From contig NZ_BCVA01000038.1 of the NCBI RefSeq assembly GCF_001591505.1, forward strand, positions 1 through 58,902: a DNA stretch of 58,902 nt, written 5' to 3'. The notes beneath the pieces were generated by a model. That model made no database searches. It worked only from the letters and a program-made list of their open reading frames with translations, and had not been told where the DNA came from. The stretch's first letter is position 1. Each line of letters starts with the position of its first letter. Below are positions 31,639 to 40,312 of this stretch, piece by piece. The stretch is from Neobacillus niacini NBRC 15566 (GTDB lineage: Bacteria; Bacillota; Bacilli; Bacillales; Cytobacillaceae). Both the position numbers and the translations under genes were made by a program.

Positions 31639-32098
31639 GAGGACAAAACTCAGATGAGCTGATTGAGATATGTCCTCAATAAGGACTCTTGGGGACAAAA
31701 CTTAGATGATCCAGTAGAGATATGTCCTCAATAAGCAGTCTTGGGGACAAAACTAAGCTGATCCAGTAAAGATTTGTCCTCAATAAGGGCTCTTGGGAAC
31801 AAAACCCAGGTGAGTCAGTAGAGATTTGTCCTCAATAAGGACTATTGGGGACAAATCTTAGATGAGTCAGTAGAGATATGTCCTCAATAAGGACTCTTGG
31901 GGACAAATCTTAGATGAGTCAGTAGAGATATGTCCTCAATAAGCAGTCTTGGGGACAAATCTCAGGTGAGCTGATAGAGATATGTCCTCAATAAGGACTC
32001 TTGGGGACAAAACTCAGATGAGTTAGTAGAGATATGTCCTCAATTAGCAGTCTTGAGGACATATCTCTCATGAGTCAGCCTGAAATTGTCTTCAATAA
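31639..32098. repeat. Nine-copy tandem repeat with an exact 52-bp period
   Basis: The C of GGAC falls at 31644, 31696, 31748, 31800, 31852, 31904, 31956, 32008 and 32060, always 52 bp apart. Each unit has TTGRGGACA and, about 25 bases on, TGTCCTCAA, which pair as a 9-bp stem. The right arm can instead pair with the next unit through GTCCT-CAATA-AGGAC. Units alternate between AATAAGGACTC and AATAAGCAGTC. No gene is seen in either strand. It fills the gap between the convergent regulator and bshB2 genes. Confidence 0.95.
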
Positions 32099-32117
32099 GT
32101 ATTTTTAGTGAAGAGAG

Positions 32118-32789
32118 TTATTTTTCAAATTTATACGTCCAGAATCGTTCATTATTGATCCATACCATCATTTGCGGATCTTGGTTTTTCAGCTTCTCCG
32201 TCACGTCGCCAAACATTTGCTCTGTTTGGGAACGATGTGCTTGGATCGCAGCAAGTTTTTTATCCGCAACGGCACTAATATTATGGACAATGTCGGCCTC
32301 ACCGAGCTCCTCGACACAATTGTTTGAAAAAGCCACACAATGCAGTGTAGGTCTTGCGTCCGCGGGAAGTTTTTCTACTGCTCTGACAACGGCCGCACCG
32401 GTGGCGTCATGGTCAGGGTGAACAGAGTAGCCTGGATAAAAAGTAATGATTAATGATGGATTTACTTCATTTATGATTGACAACATTGCATTTGCAAGTT
32501 TTTCGTCGTCTTCAAACTCAACTGTTTTATCACGGTATCCTAACATCCGCAAATCCTGGATACCTAATGCCGCTGCAGCAGCCTTAAGTTCTTCTTTTCT
32601 AATTTTCGGGAGATTTTCACGGTTGGTAAAAGGGGGATTCCCCATATTCCTTCCCATCTCGCCCAAGGTTAAACAAGCATAGGTGACAGGAGTACCATTC
32701 TGTACATGAGTGGCGATGGTTCCTGACACTCCAAATGCTTCATCATCCGGATGTGGAAAGATGACTAATACATGACGTTCTTTTTCCAT
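32118..32789 (-). CDS. bshB2: Bacillithiol biosynthesis deacetylase BshB2
   Basis: A 223-aa zinc-dependent LmbE-family deacetylase that removes the acetyl group from GlcNAc-malate in bacillithiol synthesis. The zinc motif is HPDDEAFG (His13, Asp15, Asp16) with HPDHDATG later supplying the third ligand. The ATG at 32789 follows AAAGGAAAGGAG; a longer start would overlap yojF. It follows yojF as in B. subtilis yojF-yojG. Confidence 0.9.
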   Translation of the reverse strand: MEKERHVLVIFPHPDDEAFGVSGTIATHVQNGTPVTYACLTLGEMGRNMGNPPFTNRENLPKIRKEELKAAAAALGIQDLRMLGYRDKTVEFEDDEKLANAMLSIINEVNPSLIITFYPGYSVHPDHDATGAAVVRAVEKLPADARPTLHCVAFSNNCVEELGEADIVHNISAVADKKLAAIQAHRSQTEQMFGDVTEKLKNQDPQMMVWINNERFWTYKFEK

Positions 32790-32808
32790 AATAGGCTGCT
32801 CCTTTCCT

Positions 32809-33159
32809 TTACTCAAACGGTGTAGCACTGATTTCAAGAGCTACCGCGAGTTTTCCTTTGTTATCATGACCAGCTAGCAGCAAACGGTTTTGCTCATCTA
32901 CTTCGAAATGAGTGAGACCTTCCGCGTAAATCCAGCCAAGGTTTATTTTTAAGCCAACACGATAGGGGTCGTTTCCGGTGATTTTCCCAATTTCGTATCG
33001 AACCAATGCGTTGCGGATATAGGCACCTGCTGAAAAGAAAGTTTGATCGTGATGAGATGCATAGGCACCATTTGTTGTTTCCAAGTGAATGTATACATCC
33101 TGGTTCGCGTATGCGTTAATCGCTTCTTGAACCTGGCGATGATTCTTAATCGGTTCCAT
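32809..33159 (-). CDS. yojF: YojF family protein
   Basis: A 116-aa protein of the DUF1806 family, always near bshB2 in Bacillus. The sequence is a beta-rich fold with YIHLETTNGAYASHHDQTFFSAGAYIRN (split by residue 40) and GLTHFEVDEQNRLLLAGHD. The ATG at 33159 is preceded by GAAAGGAGA. Its function in bacillithiol metabolism is unknown. Confidence 0.85.
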   Translation of the reverse strand: MEPIKNHRQVQEAINAYANQDVYIHLETTNGAYASHHDQTFFSAGAYIRNALVRYEIGKITGNDPYRVGLKINLGWIYAEGLTHFEVDEQNRLLLAGHDNKGKLAVALEISATPFE

Positions 33160-33263
33160 AATTCTATCTCCTTTCTCTATGCAAGGTATGTAATCAAAAC
33201 AAGTGTATTTAATAATGTAACTATCATACTAAAATCACATTAAAAAAGCGAAATCCTTGCTTT

Positions 33264-33305
33264 AAAAAACCAGAGTCGAACCCAAGGTCCGACTCTGTTT
33301 TTTTT
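33264..33305. terminator. Bidirectional terminator after pdxK
   Basis: CAGAGTCG and CGACTCTG pair around an 11-base loop, with A6 before and T8 after, so it can end transcription in both directions. It lies just past the pdxK stop. Confidence 0.85.
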
Positions 33306-33308
33306 CCA

Positions 33309-34136
33309 TTAGCAATCTGTGCAGTATTCCGTTTTAGCACCGCGGTAGGCACCATGCCAAGTAGGTCCGACAAATTCATTTAAGCGGAAGCCTTGGCTGA
33401 TGGCAGCTGAAATGAAGTCTTTTGCCACCTCGACCGCTTCAACAACAGAACTGCCTTTAGCAAGCTCTGCTGTAATAGCAGACGAGAAGGTACAGCCTGC
33501 TCCGTGTGTAAAGTTTGTTTCCACCTTCTCAGATTCAAATACAGTAAAGTTTTTGCCATCGTATAGAAGGTCAATGGACTTTTCTTCTGTTAAAAGCTTG
33601 CTTCCGCCTTTAATGACAACATACTTTGCACCTAAATCATGTATTTTAATGGCAGCTTCTTTCATCTGCTCTAATGTTTTAACCGGACCAGTTTGAGCTA
33701 ATTGGCCTGCTTCGAACAGGTTCGGTGTCACAACTAACGCACGCGGTAATAATAGCTCGCGCATAGCGTCGGTCGTTTCTGGATTTAAGACTTCATCCTC
33801 ACCCTTACAAACCATAACAGGATCGATTACGACCGTTTCTAATTTATGTTCATCAATGACTTTTGCCACTAACTCAATAATCTCGACAGTACCAAGCATA
33901 CCTGTTTTCATTGCGTCAATTCCTACAGATAAGACAGTATCAATTTGCGGTTTTAATGTCTCAACGGAGATTGGAAAAACACTATGGTGCCAATCCTTTG
34001 GATCCATCGTTACGATAGTGGTCAGGGCGGTCATCCCATAAACACCTAACTCTTGGAATGTTTTTATATCGGCCTGAATCCCTGCACCCCCGCTTGTATC
34101 TGAACCAGCGATTGTCATAACCTTTTTGATTGTCAT
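33309..34136 (-). CDS. pdxK: Pyridoxine kinase PdxK (ThiD-like)
   Basis: A 275-aa ribokinase-like kinase that phosphorylates pyridoxine, pyridoxal or hydroxymethylpyrimidine. It begins MTIKKVMTIAGSDTSGGAGIQAD and contains DAMKTGML, VIDPVMVCKGEDEVL, VTPNLFEA, VVIKGG and the catalytic THGAGCTFSSA loop (Cys next to the Asp-replacing residue is the PdxK/ThiD2 hallmark). It closely resembles B. subtilis PdxK. ATG 34136 follows GGAGGAG; the longer frame upstream lacks a ribosome site. Confidence 0.88.
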   Translation of the reverse strand: MTIKKVMTIAGSDTSGGAGIQADIKTFQELGVYGMTALTTIVTMDPKDWHHSVFPISVETLKPQIDTVLSVGIDAMKTGMLGTVEIIELVAKVIDEHKLETVVIDPVMVCKGEDEVLNPETTDAMRELLLPRALVVTPNLFEAGQLAQTGPVKTLEQMKEAAIKIHDLGAKYVVIKGGSKLLTEEKSIDLLYDGKNFTVFESEKVETNFTHGAGCTFSSAITAELAKGSSVVEAVEVAKDFISAAISQGFRLNEFVGPTWHGAYRGAKTEYCTDC

Positions 34137-34279
34137 ATGTACTCCTCCTAAAACGAGTTGGTGAATCTCACTATTCCTATTATAAAACAAACATGAAAAT
34201 ATAGTAGAAATTTTACAATCACTCTGATTTTGTCGGAAACATGACAATTTACCGTTTTTACCCTAATTATATAGTTTTA

Positions 34280-34322
34280 TGTGATAAATCTTACTTCAGA
34301 GAAAAAGGGCTCATCGTACGAT
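34280..34322 (+). promoter_or_regulatory. Possible distal Fnr-type promoter upstream of fdhD
   Basis: TGTGATAAATCTTACT (34280-34295) is one mismatch from TGTGA-N6-TCACT, and TACGAT at 34317-34322 is centred 32 bp from the box centre, the same layout as the nos and regulator promoters. It would give a leader of about 270 bases before fdhD. No -10 at this spacing was found on the minus strand, so it does not appear to serve pdxK. Confidence 0.45.
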
Positions 34323-34520
34323 AGTACTAAAGACACAAATCTTTAAATGCAATCGCTTACAATATGGTGATTTTATGGTGCTAAAGAAACTGGCTTGGAC
34401 AAAGATTCGAAAATTCGACACAAAATCGACCGAAATTCGTCAAAGCCTAAGAATTTAGCGACTGACATTTATTATAAATTTAGTATAGATAGCCTAATTC
34501 ATATTGGTTTTGCTATTCAT

Positions 34521-34563
34521 TGTGACAAATGTCGCTGAGAAGGCTAGGTAACATCATTACAAT
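34521..34563 (+). promoter_or_regulatory. Fnr-dependent promoter of fdhD-fdhABC
   Basis: TGTGACAAATGTCGCT (34521-34536) is one mismatch from TGTGA-N6-TCACT. TACAAT at 34558-34563 is centred exactly 32 bp away, the same hexamer and spacing as the regulator's own promoter. The start of transcription would be near 34570, 33 bp before the fdhD start codon. Confidence 0.65.
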
Positions 34564-34602
34564 TGAAACGCCATGAAGGTATTCCTGAAAGGAGGGAAAA
34601 CA

Positions 34603-35364
34603 ATGTATCGCAAAGGATGTCCTGATGAATACCCCATTACCTTGATTTTAAATGGGTATGAAATTGCCGTATTCCAACTAACGAAACATGATTTAGAGGA
34701 TTGGGCCTATGGTTATTTGTTTTCTGAAGGATTTATTCACGGATCGAGTGATGTCGGTTCCATTAGTATAAATGATGAAATGGGCAGCATACATGTTTCA
34801 CTTCTGAATGGTTTTAATGAAGAAGAGTTGTTTACGAAGAAGAAGCACTATACAGCAGGCTGCGGCCGCGGAGTTACATTTTTCTCAATGACAGACGTGA
34901 AAAATTTTCAAAAAGTATCTTCTCTGCACAGCTATAAATTGAGTTATTTATTAAAAAAACAGAGTGAATTTGCTCGAAATTCTCCGTTTTACTTGGAAAC
35001 TGGCGGCATGCATGGAGCCTGTATTGTAGATAAAGCAGGCAATATCACCGTCCGGGAAGACATTGGGCGGCACAATGCAGTCGATAAGATCATTGGCCAC
35101 ACCATACGAATGGGTTTGCAGCCTGAAAGGTTAGTTTTATTAACAACCGGACGGGTTTCATATGAAATGCTCTCCAAAGCAGCAAAATTTGGCTTTCCTG
35201 TTATTGGTTCACGAACAGCAGCCACCAAACAGGCTGTTCAACTGGCTAAATATTTAAATATCGAGGTAATTGGCTATTTACGAGGGAAAATGGCTAATAT
35301 TTATACCTCAACAGGCCGAGTTCAAAATGATGTAGTGGAGGAACCCGCTGTAGAGATGCATTGA
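34603..35364 (+). CDS. fdhD: Formate dehydrogenase accessory sulfurtransferase FdhD
   Basis: A 253-aa protein that transfers sulfur from cysteine desulfurase to the molybdenum cofactor before its insertion in formate dehydrogenase. The persulfide Cys is in TAGCGRG (Cys87), as a single Cys in place of the CxxC of E. coli. Family segments are ETGGMHGACI, VREDIGRHNAVDKIIG and TTGRVSYEM. The ATG at 34603 follows AAAGGAGGG. It is the first gene of the fdh operon, 73 bp upstream of fdhA. Confidence 0.93.
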   Translation: MYRKGCPDEYPITLILNGYEIAVFQLTKHDLEDWAYGYLFSEGFIHGSSDVGSISINDEMGSIHVSLLNGFNEEELFTKKKHYTAGCGRGVTFFSMTDVKNFQKVSSLHSYKLSYLLKKQSEFARNSPFYLETGGMHGACIVDKAGNITVREDIGRHNAVDKIIGHTIRMGLQPERLVLLTTGRVSYEMLSKAAKFGFPVIGSRTAATKQAVQLAKYLNIEVIGYLRGKMANIYTSTGRVQNDVVEEPAVEMH

Positions 35365-35437
35365 AAGGGGGAATAAACAAGGTAAGTAATTAGAGAAAAA
35401 GGGATGTTCTATTCAATTCTGGGAAGGAGATAGAAAA

Positions 35438-38419
35438 ATGGTTGAAATCAACTTAAACCGCCGGCAATTCTTGAAGTTGTCAGGAGCAACTGCGGCAACA
35501 TTGGCTGTTGTTGAATTAGGCTTTGATACAAAAAAAGCCCATGCAGCAACTAAAGAATTTAAAATTGCCAAATCAACTGTAACACCAACCATTTGCTGCT
35601 TTTGCGGCGTTGGCTGTGGAATTTTAGTCCATACAAAGGACAACACAGTGGTTTATACGGAAGGGGATCCGGATAACCCAATTAACGAAGGTAAGCTATG
35701 CAGCAAGGGTACTACTATTAGACAATTATATACCTCTGAAAAACGAGTAAAGAAACCGCTTTATCGCGCACCAGGCAGCAATAAGTGGGTAGAAAAAGAC
35801 TGGGAATGGATGTATGAAACCATTGCCAAACGTGTAAAAGAAACACGTGACAAAACATTTGTAGCCACAGAAAACGGCTTAACTGTAAATAAGACCGAGG
35901 CAATTGCAAGCCTTGGCGGAGCAGCTCTTGATAATGAAGAGTGTTACCTGCTTGCAAAAATGATGAGAGGGCTTGGTGTTACCTATTTAGAGCACCAGGC
36001 ACGAATATGACATAGTTCTACGGTTGCCGGTCTGGCACCTTCATTTGGTCGTGGAGCAATGACTAACCATTGGAATGATCTGCAGTATACTGATTGTGCA
36101 TTGATTATGGGCGCAAATCCTGCTGAAAACCATCCAATCAGCTTTAGATGGTTAACAAAGGCGAAGGAAAAGGGAGGAAAAATTGTTTCTGTTGACCCGC
36201 GTTTCACAAGAACGTCGTCAATGGCTGACATTTATGCTCCACTTCGTTCCGGAACGGATATTCCGTTTATGGGCGGGATGATTAAGCATGCCCTTGATAA
36301 TAATCTTTACCACAAAGAGTATGTTGCTAAATATACTAACGCAAGCTTTATCGTAAAGGATAGCTTTACATTCGAAGACGGTCTATTCTCAGGCTATGAC
36401 GAATCAAAACGTGCCTATGATAAAACGAAATGGGCATGGGAAACAGCAGAAGACGGAAAGCCGGTAAAGGATGAAACCTTACAACATCCGCGTTCCGTGT
36501 TCCAATTAATGAAAAAACACTACTCACGTTATGATGTGGATACTGTTTCAAAAGTAACCGGAACACCAAAAGAAGACTTATTAAAAGTTTATGAAGCGTT
36601 CTGTGAAACTGGCCAGGTTGGTAAATCTGGAACCATTATGTATGCAATGGGAACAACCCAGCATACCGTTGGAACACAAAACGTTCGTGCTTTCGCCATT
36701 ATACAAATGCTGCTTGGAAATATCGGGATGCCTGGCGGCGGAATTAATGCTATGCGCGGTGAATCAAACGTTCAAGGATCAACGGACTTCGCTTTATTGT
36801 ATGACACAATTCCTGGCTATTTAACAGCACCTAAGGCAATTCCAGAGCATGCTACACTTGCAGCATATAACGCAAAAGAAACACCTCCAACAGGCTACCA
36901 AAGCAATAAGCCAAAATTTGTTGCCAGCCTATTAAAAGCTTGGTATGGTCCGAATGCAACGGCAGCCAATGAATTTGGCTATCAATATCTGCCAAAAGGC
37001 AATAAAAACTACTCACATATTAATTTGTTTAAGGCTATGTATGAAGGCACATTAGAAGGAGCTTTCCTTTTCGGAACAAACCCTGTAGTAGGCGGTCCGA
37101 ATGCTGGAAAAGAAAAAGAATCTCTAAGCAATCTGAAATGGTTAGTAGCGGTTGACCTTTGGGAAACAGAAACATCTGCATTCTGGCAAGAATCTGCTGG
37201 CAGCAACCCAGCCAAGATTAATACAGAGGTGTTCTTCCTCCCAGCATGTTCTTCTTATGAAAAAGAAGGAAGTATCTCAAACAGCGGCCGCTGGATGCAG
37301 TACCGTTGGCAGGCTATTAAACCATTAGGCGAATCAAAACCAGACATAGAGATCATTCATGAGCTTGCAACTAGAATTAAAGGTCTTTATAAAAATGAAG
37401 CTGGTCCTCAAGCTGCTCCAATCAATGCTCTTTATTGGAATTATGGTGAAGGTCACCATCCAGATATCGACCTTGTATGTAAGGAAATCAATGGTTATGA
37501 CGTTAATACAGGTAAACAGGTGGCTGGCTTTGCTGCTCTTAAAGATGACGGCTCGACATGTTCTGGGAACTGGATTTATTCAGGCTTCTATCCTGAAGAA
37601 GGAAAGAACCGTTCAAAAAACCGTGACAATAAAGATACAGGCATGAGCAATTACTTGAACTGGGCATTCTCATGGCCAGCAAACCGCCGTATTATCTATA
37701 ACCGTGCTTCAGCCGATCCAAGCGGTAAGCCTTGGAGTAAGGATAAAGCTGTTATCTGGTGGGATGACCTCCAAGCGAAATGGGTCGGTAATGATGTACC
37801 AGACTTTGTCCCAACGAAAGCACCAACAGATCCAACAGGAACGGATCCATTTATCATGAACAAAGATGGAGTAGGTTTACTGTATGCACCAACATTGAAT
37901 GATGGTCCGTTCCCTGAGCATTACGAGCCATTTGAAAGCCCAATTCCGAATGCTTTCTCAAGTCAGGAGTTAAACCCGGCTGCTGTAGTAATTGAGGGTG
38001 ACTTCAATAAGCGAGGTTTTAAGGCAGATTATCCAATTGTTGCAACAACTTACCGGGTAAGTGAGCACTGGCAATCTGGAACGATGACTCGTAACCAAGA
38101 ATGGTTATCAGAACTTGTACCTCATATGTATATCGAAATGAGCGAAGAGCTAGCAAAAGAAAAAGGCATTAAAAATAAAGACGAAGTCATTGTAACCTCA
38201 GCTCGCGGCGAGGTAAAGGCTTATGCAATGGTGACGAAGCGCTTTAAGCCTCATAAGATTAATGGAAAAAATGTTCACCAAATCGGAATGCCATGGCATT
38301 TTGGTTACAAAGGTATTGCAACTGGGGAAACAGCTAATCGCCTGACACCTCATATCGGGGATGCAAATACAACCATTCCTGAATATAAGGCATTCCTCTG
38401 CGACGTAAGGAGGGCCTAA
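35438..38419 (+). CDS. fdhA: Formate dehydrogenase alpha subunit, selenocysteine-containing
   Basis: A 993-aa molybdopterin oxidoreductase of the membrane-bound FDH-N/O type. The reading frame is open across 35438-38419 except for one TGA at 36008-36010, codon 191, at the place of selenocysteine in FDH (ARI-Sec-HSSTVAGLAP, compare ARV-Sec-H in E. coli FDH-N). A SECIS-like hairpin follows at once. The protein has a twin-Arg signal (NRRQFLK, residues 7-13), one [4Fe-4S] motif (Cys53, Cys56, Cys60, Cys88), and the GRGAMTNHWND segment after Sec. It oxidises formate outside the membrane; electrons pass to FdhB. Without Sec decoding only a dead fragment of 190 residues would be made. Confidence 0.92.
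36008..36039 (+). promoter_or_regulatory. Bacterial SECIS element after the UGA codon
   Basis: GGTTGCCGGTCTGGCACC at 36022-36039 folds as GG-(U)-UGCC, loop GGUCU, GGCA-CC. The bulged U is base 17 counted from the U of UGA, and the loop is GGUCU; both are the SelB-contact features of the E. coli fdhF element, which has GGTTGCAGGTCTGCACC at the same distance. The match is in primary sequence and in structure. Confidence 0.88.
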
Positions 38420-38421
38420 CA

Positions 38422-39252
38422 ATGGCAACTGAATATGTAAAATTTGTCGATGTAACCAAATGTGATGGCTGTCGTGCTTGTATGGTTGCCTGTAAAAACT
38501 GGAATGACCTTCCAGCGGAACCGCAGGATTTCCTCGGAAGCGCTCAATCACATGTAAAAACAACAGCTGATACTTGGAATGTATTGCAATATATCGAGCA
38601 TGAGAACTCAAAGGGCGGTCTCGATTATCTATTCCGTCACTCCGCATGCTTCCATTGTACGGACGCTGCCTGTGAAAAAGTGTGTCCAGAAAATGCGATC
38701 AGCTACACTGAATTTGGTACAGTTGTGATTGATCATGAGAAATGTGTTGGATGTGGCTACTGCGTAAATAACTGTCCATTTGAAGTTATTTCCCTTAAGG
38801 AATATGTAGATAAAAATGGTGATAAATACCGTAAAGCAAATAAATGTACAATGTGTACAGATCGTTTGGAAGAAGGCTTGCAGCCAGCATGTGTAACAAC
38901 TTGTCACACTGGGGCCATGGAGTTTGGCGACAAAGCTGCCATGATCAAGAAGGCAGAAGAGCGTGTGAAGCAAATTAAAGACCGTTATCCGAATGCAATG
39001 GTCTATAATCCGCAAGGTGTTGGCGGCACTCATACGGTTTATGTTCTTGCTGAAAAGCCATCTGTTTATGGATTACCTGAAAACCCTAAAGTGCCTACAT
39101 CTGCGGTTGTTTGGAAGGATTATGCACAGCCAATTGGTAAAATGATGATTGGTGCAACTACGATGGCAGTGGTTGGAGCATTTATTACCAACAAGATTTT
39201 CAGTAAAAAAACGAATGGTCATGACGAAGACGGAGGTGAAAGCCATGAGTAA
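38422..39252 (+). CDS. fdhB: Formate dehydrogenase beta subunit (iron-sulfur)
   Basis: A 276-aa ferredoxin-like subunit with four [4Fe-4S] clusters, shown by CDGCRACMVAC, CFHCTDAACEKVCP, CVGCGYCVNNCP and CTMCTDRL with CVTTC. A C-terminal helix (about residues 238-258) anchors it to the membrane, as in E. coli FdnH. It relays electrons from FdhA to the cytochrome b subunit. It starts 2 bp after the fdhA stop and overlaps fdhC by 8 bp. Confidence 0.94.
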   Translation: MATEYVKFVDVTKCDGCRACMVACKNWNDLPAEPQDFLGSAQSHVKTTADTWNVLQYIEHENSKGGLDYLFRHSACFHCTDAACEKVCPENAISYTEFGTVVIDHEKCVGCGYCVNNCPFEVISLKEYVDKNGDKYRKANKCTMCTDRLEEGLQPACVTTCHTGAMEFGDKAAMIKKAEERVKQIKDRYPNAMVYNPQGVGGTHTVYVLAEKPSVYGLPENPKVPTSAVVWKDYAQPIGKMMIGATTMAVVGAFITNKIFSKKTNGHDEDGGESHE

Positions 39253-39982
39253 ACCTCAAAAGTCGACAGTAAAAGTAAAACGTTTTTCCAAGGCATTTGT
39301 CTGGGCGCATGCAGTGAACGCAATTTCGTTCTTTGCTCTTTATATCACGGCGCTTCCAATGTATACGGAGTTTTTTGACTGGTTATATCCCGTTCTTGGC
39401 GGACCAGAGGGAGCACGTCTCCTTCACCGGATTTTCGCGGTTGCTTTTGTAATGCCAACGTTTATCTGGGTAATCTTTGACTTCAAAGGCTTTAAACTTT
39501 GGATGAAAGAACTGGTTACCTGGAAAAAGAGAGATATCGCATTCTTTGGTAACTTTGTGAAAGAATTATTTGGTCTCAGGTTCGATCATGTAAGACAAAC
39601 TTTCTTTAACGCGGGTGAAAAAATCAACTCGCTAATTCAAATTTTTACGGCGATTTTGATTATTGGTTCAGGTATTCCAATGTGGTTCTCTGAATATTTC
39701 CCAAGAGCACTTGTTCAATGGGGATATTTATTACACAACGTAGGCTTCGGTCTGGCTATTGCAGTAGTTGTGGGACATGTTTACTTGAGTGTTGTACACA
39801 AAAACTCACGACCAGGCTATTCCGGTGTTGTTACTGGAGAAGTACCAGCATGGTGGGCGAAAGAGCACTATGAAGAATGGTATGAAGAAGAAGTTAAAAA
39901 GGGTAACTTCCCTGACATTGATGCGAATGGCAATCCAAAAAAACCAACTAGTCCTAACAAAAATAAGAAAAAAGGCGCGTAA
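39245..39982 (+). CDS. fdhC: Formate dehydrogenase gamma subunit (cytochrome b)
   Basis: A 245-aa membrane cytochrome b with four helices that carries electrons from FdhB to menaquinone. The His ligands are in WAHAVNAISF (helix 1), LLHRIFAVAFV (helix 2) and GHVYLSV (helix 4). The ATG at 39245 follows GGAGGTGAAAG and overlaps the end of fdhB. A charged tail rich in Lys, Asn and Pro ends the protein. It is the last gene before the repeat at 39986. Confidence 0.92.
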   Translation: MSKPQKSTVKVKRFSKAFVWAHAVNAISFFALYITALPMYTEFFDWLYPVLGGPEGARLLHRIFAVAFVMPTFIWVIFDFKGFKLWMKELVTWKKRDIAFFGNFVKELFGLRFDHVRQTFFNAGEKINSLIQIFTAILIIGSGIPMWFSEYFPRALVQWGYLLHNVGFGLAIAVVVGHVYLSVVHKNSRPGYSGVVTGEVPAWWAKEHYEEWYEEEVKKGNFPDIDANGNPKKPTSPNKNKKKGA

Positions 39983-39985
39983 AAC

Positions 39986-40230
39986 CGAAAAGCGGAAGCG
40001 CCTTGCCCAGGGGCGACAGGCATAAGACGAGCCGGCGAGAAGGTTGCTCTTTAACCTTCTTGACGGATTGTCGGAAATGTGGAGGCGACTGCCCTGGGAC
40101 GAAGGCATAAGACGAACCCTGCAAGAAGGCGCTCTTTGCCTTCTTCAGGGGGCGGCTTATGACTCGAGTCCCAAGGAGCCGAAACTAGACAAGCTTATGA
40201 CCCCGAGCCACTAGGCGCTGTAGCTAGACA
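39986..40230. repeat. Full-length copy of the dispersed MITE-like repeat
   Basis: An element of about 245 bp starting with AAAAGCGGAAGCGCCTTGC and ending with CTAGGCGCTGTAGCTAGACA, so AGCGCCT/AGGCGCT are inverted ends. It contains two clear hairpins, GAAGGTTGCTCTTTAACCTTC-like (40039-40059) and GAAGGCGCTCTTTGCCTTC (40124-40142). GC content is higher than in neighbours. No protein is encoded. Related pieces lie at 12171, 18822 and 54932. Confidence 0.75.
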
Positions 40231-40253
40231 CAGCCATAGAACGAATAAACTGA

Positions 40254-40284
40254 AATGGCTGTCTGTAACAGGACAGCCATTGCT
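40254..40284 (+). terminator. Terminator-like hairpin before fdhE
   Basis: AATGGCTGTC and GACAGCCATT pair perfectly across an 8-base loop, followed by GCTTT. It may separate the fdhDABC transcript from the fdhE-mobA-moe transcript, or attenuate read-through. Confidence 0.6.
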
Positions 40285-40312
40285 TTATAAATTATAAAAG
40301 AGGTGCACAACG

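Noticed and set aside
31639..32098. CRISPR array
   Set aside because: The full 52-bp unit repeats without unique spacers, there is no cas gene, and substitutions are spread through the whole unit.
34457..34536. Molybdenum cofactor riboswitch before fdhD
   Set aside because: A single inverted repeat was seen, but not the conserved multi-stem layout expected of that RNA class.
35438..38419. Formate dehydrogenase alpha as two broken genes (nonsense pseudogene)
   Set aside because: The TGA is exactly at the family's Sec position, a fdhF-like SECIS follows it at the right distance, and there is no other stop or frameshift in nearly 3 kb.
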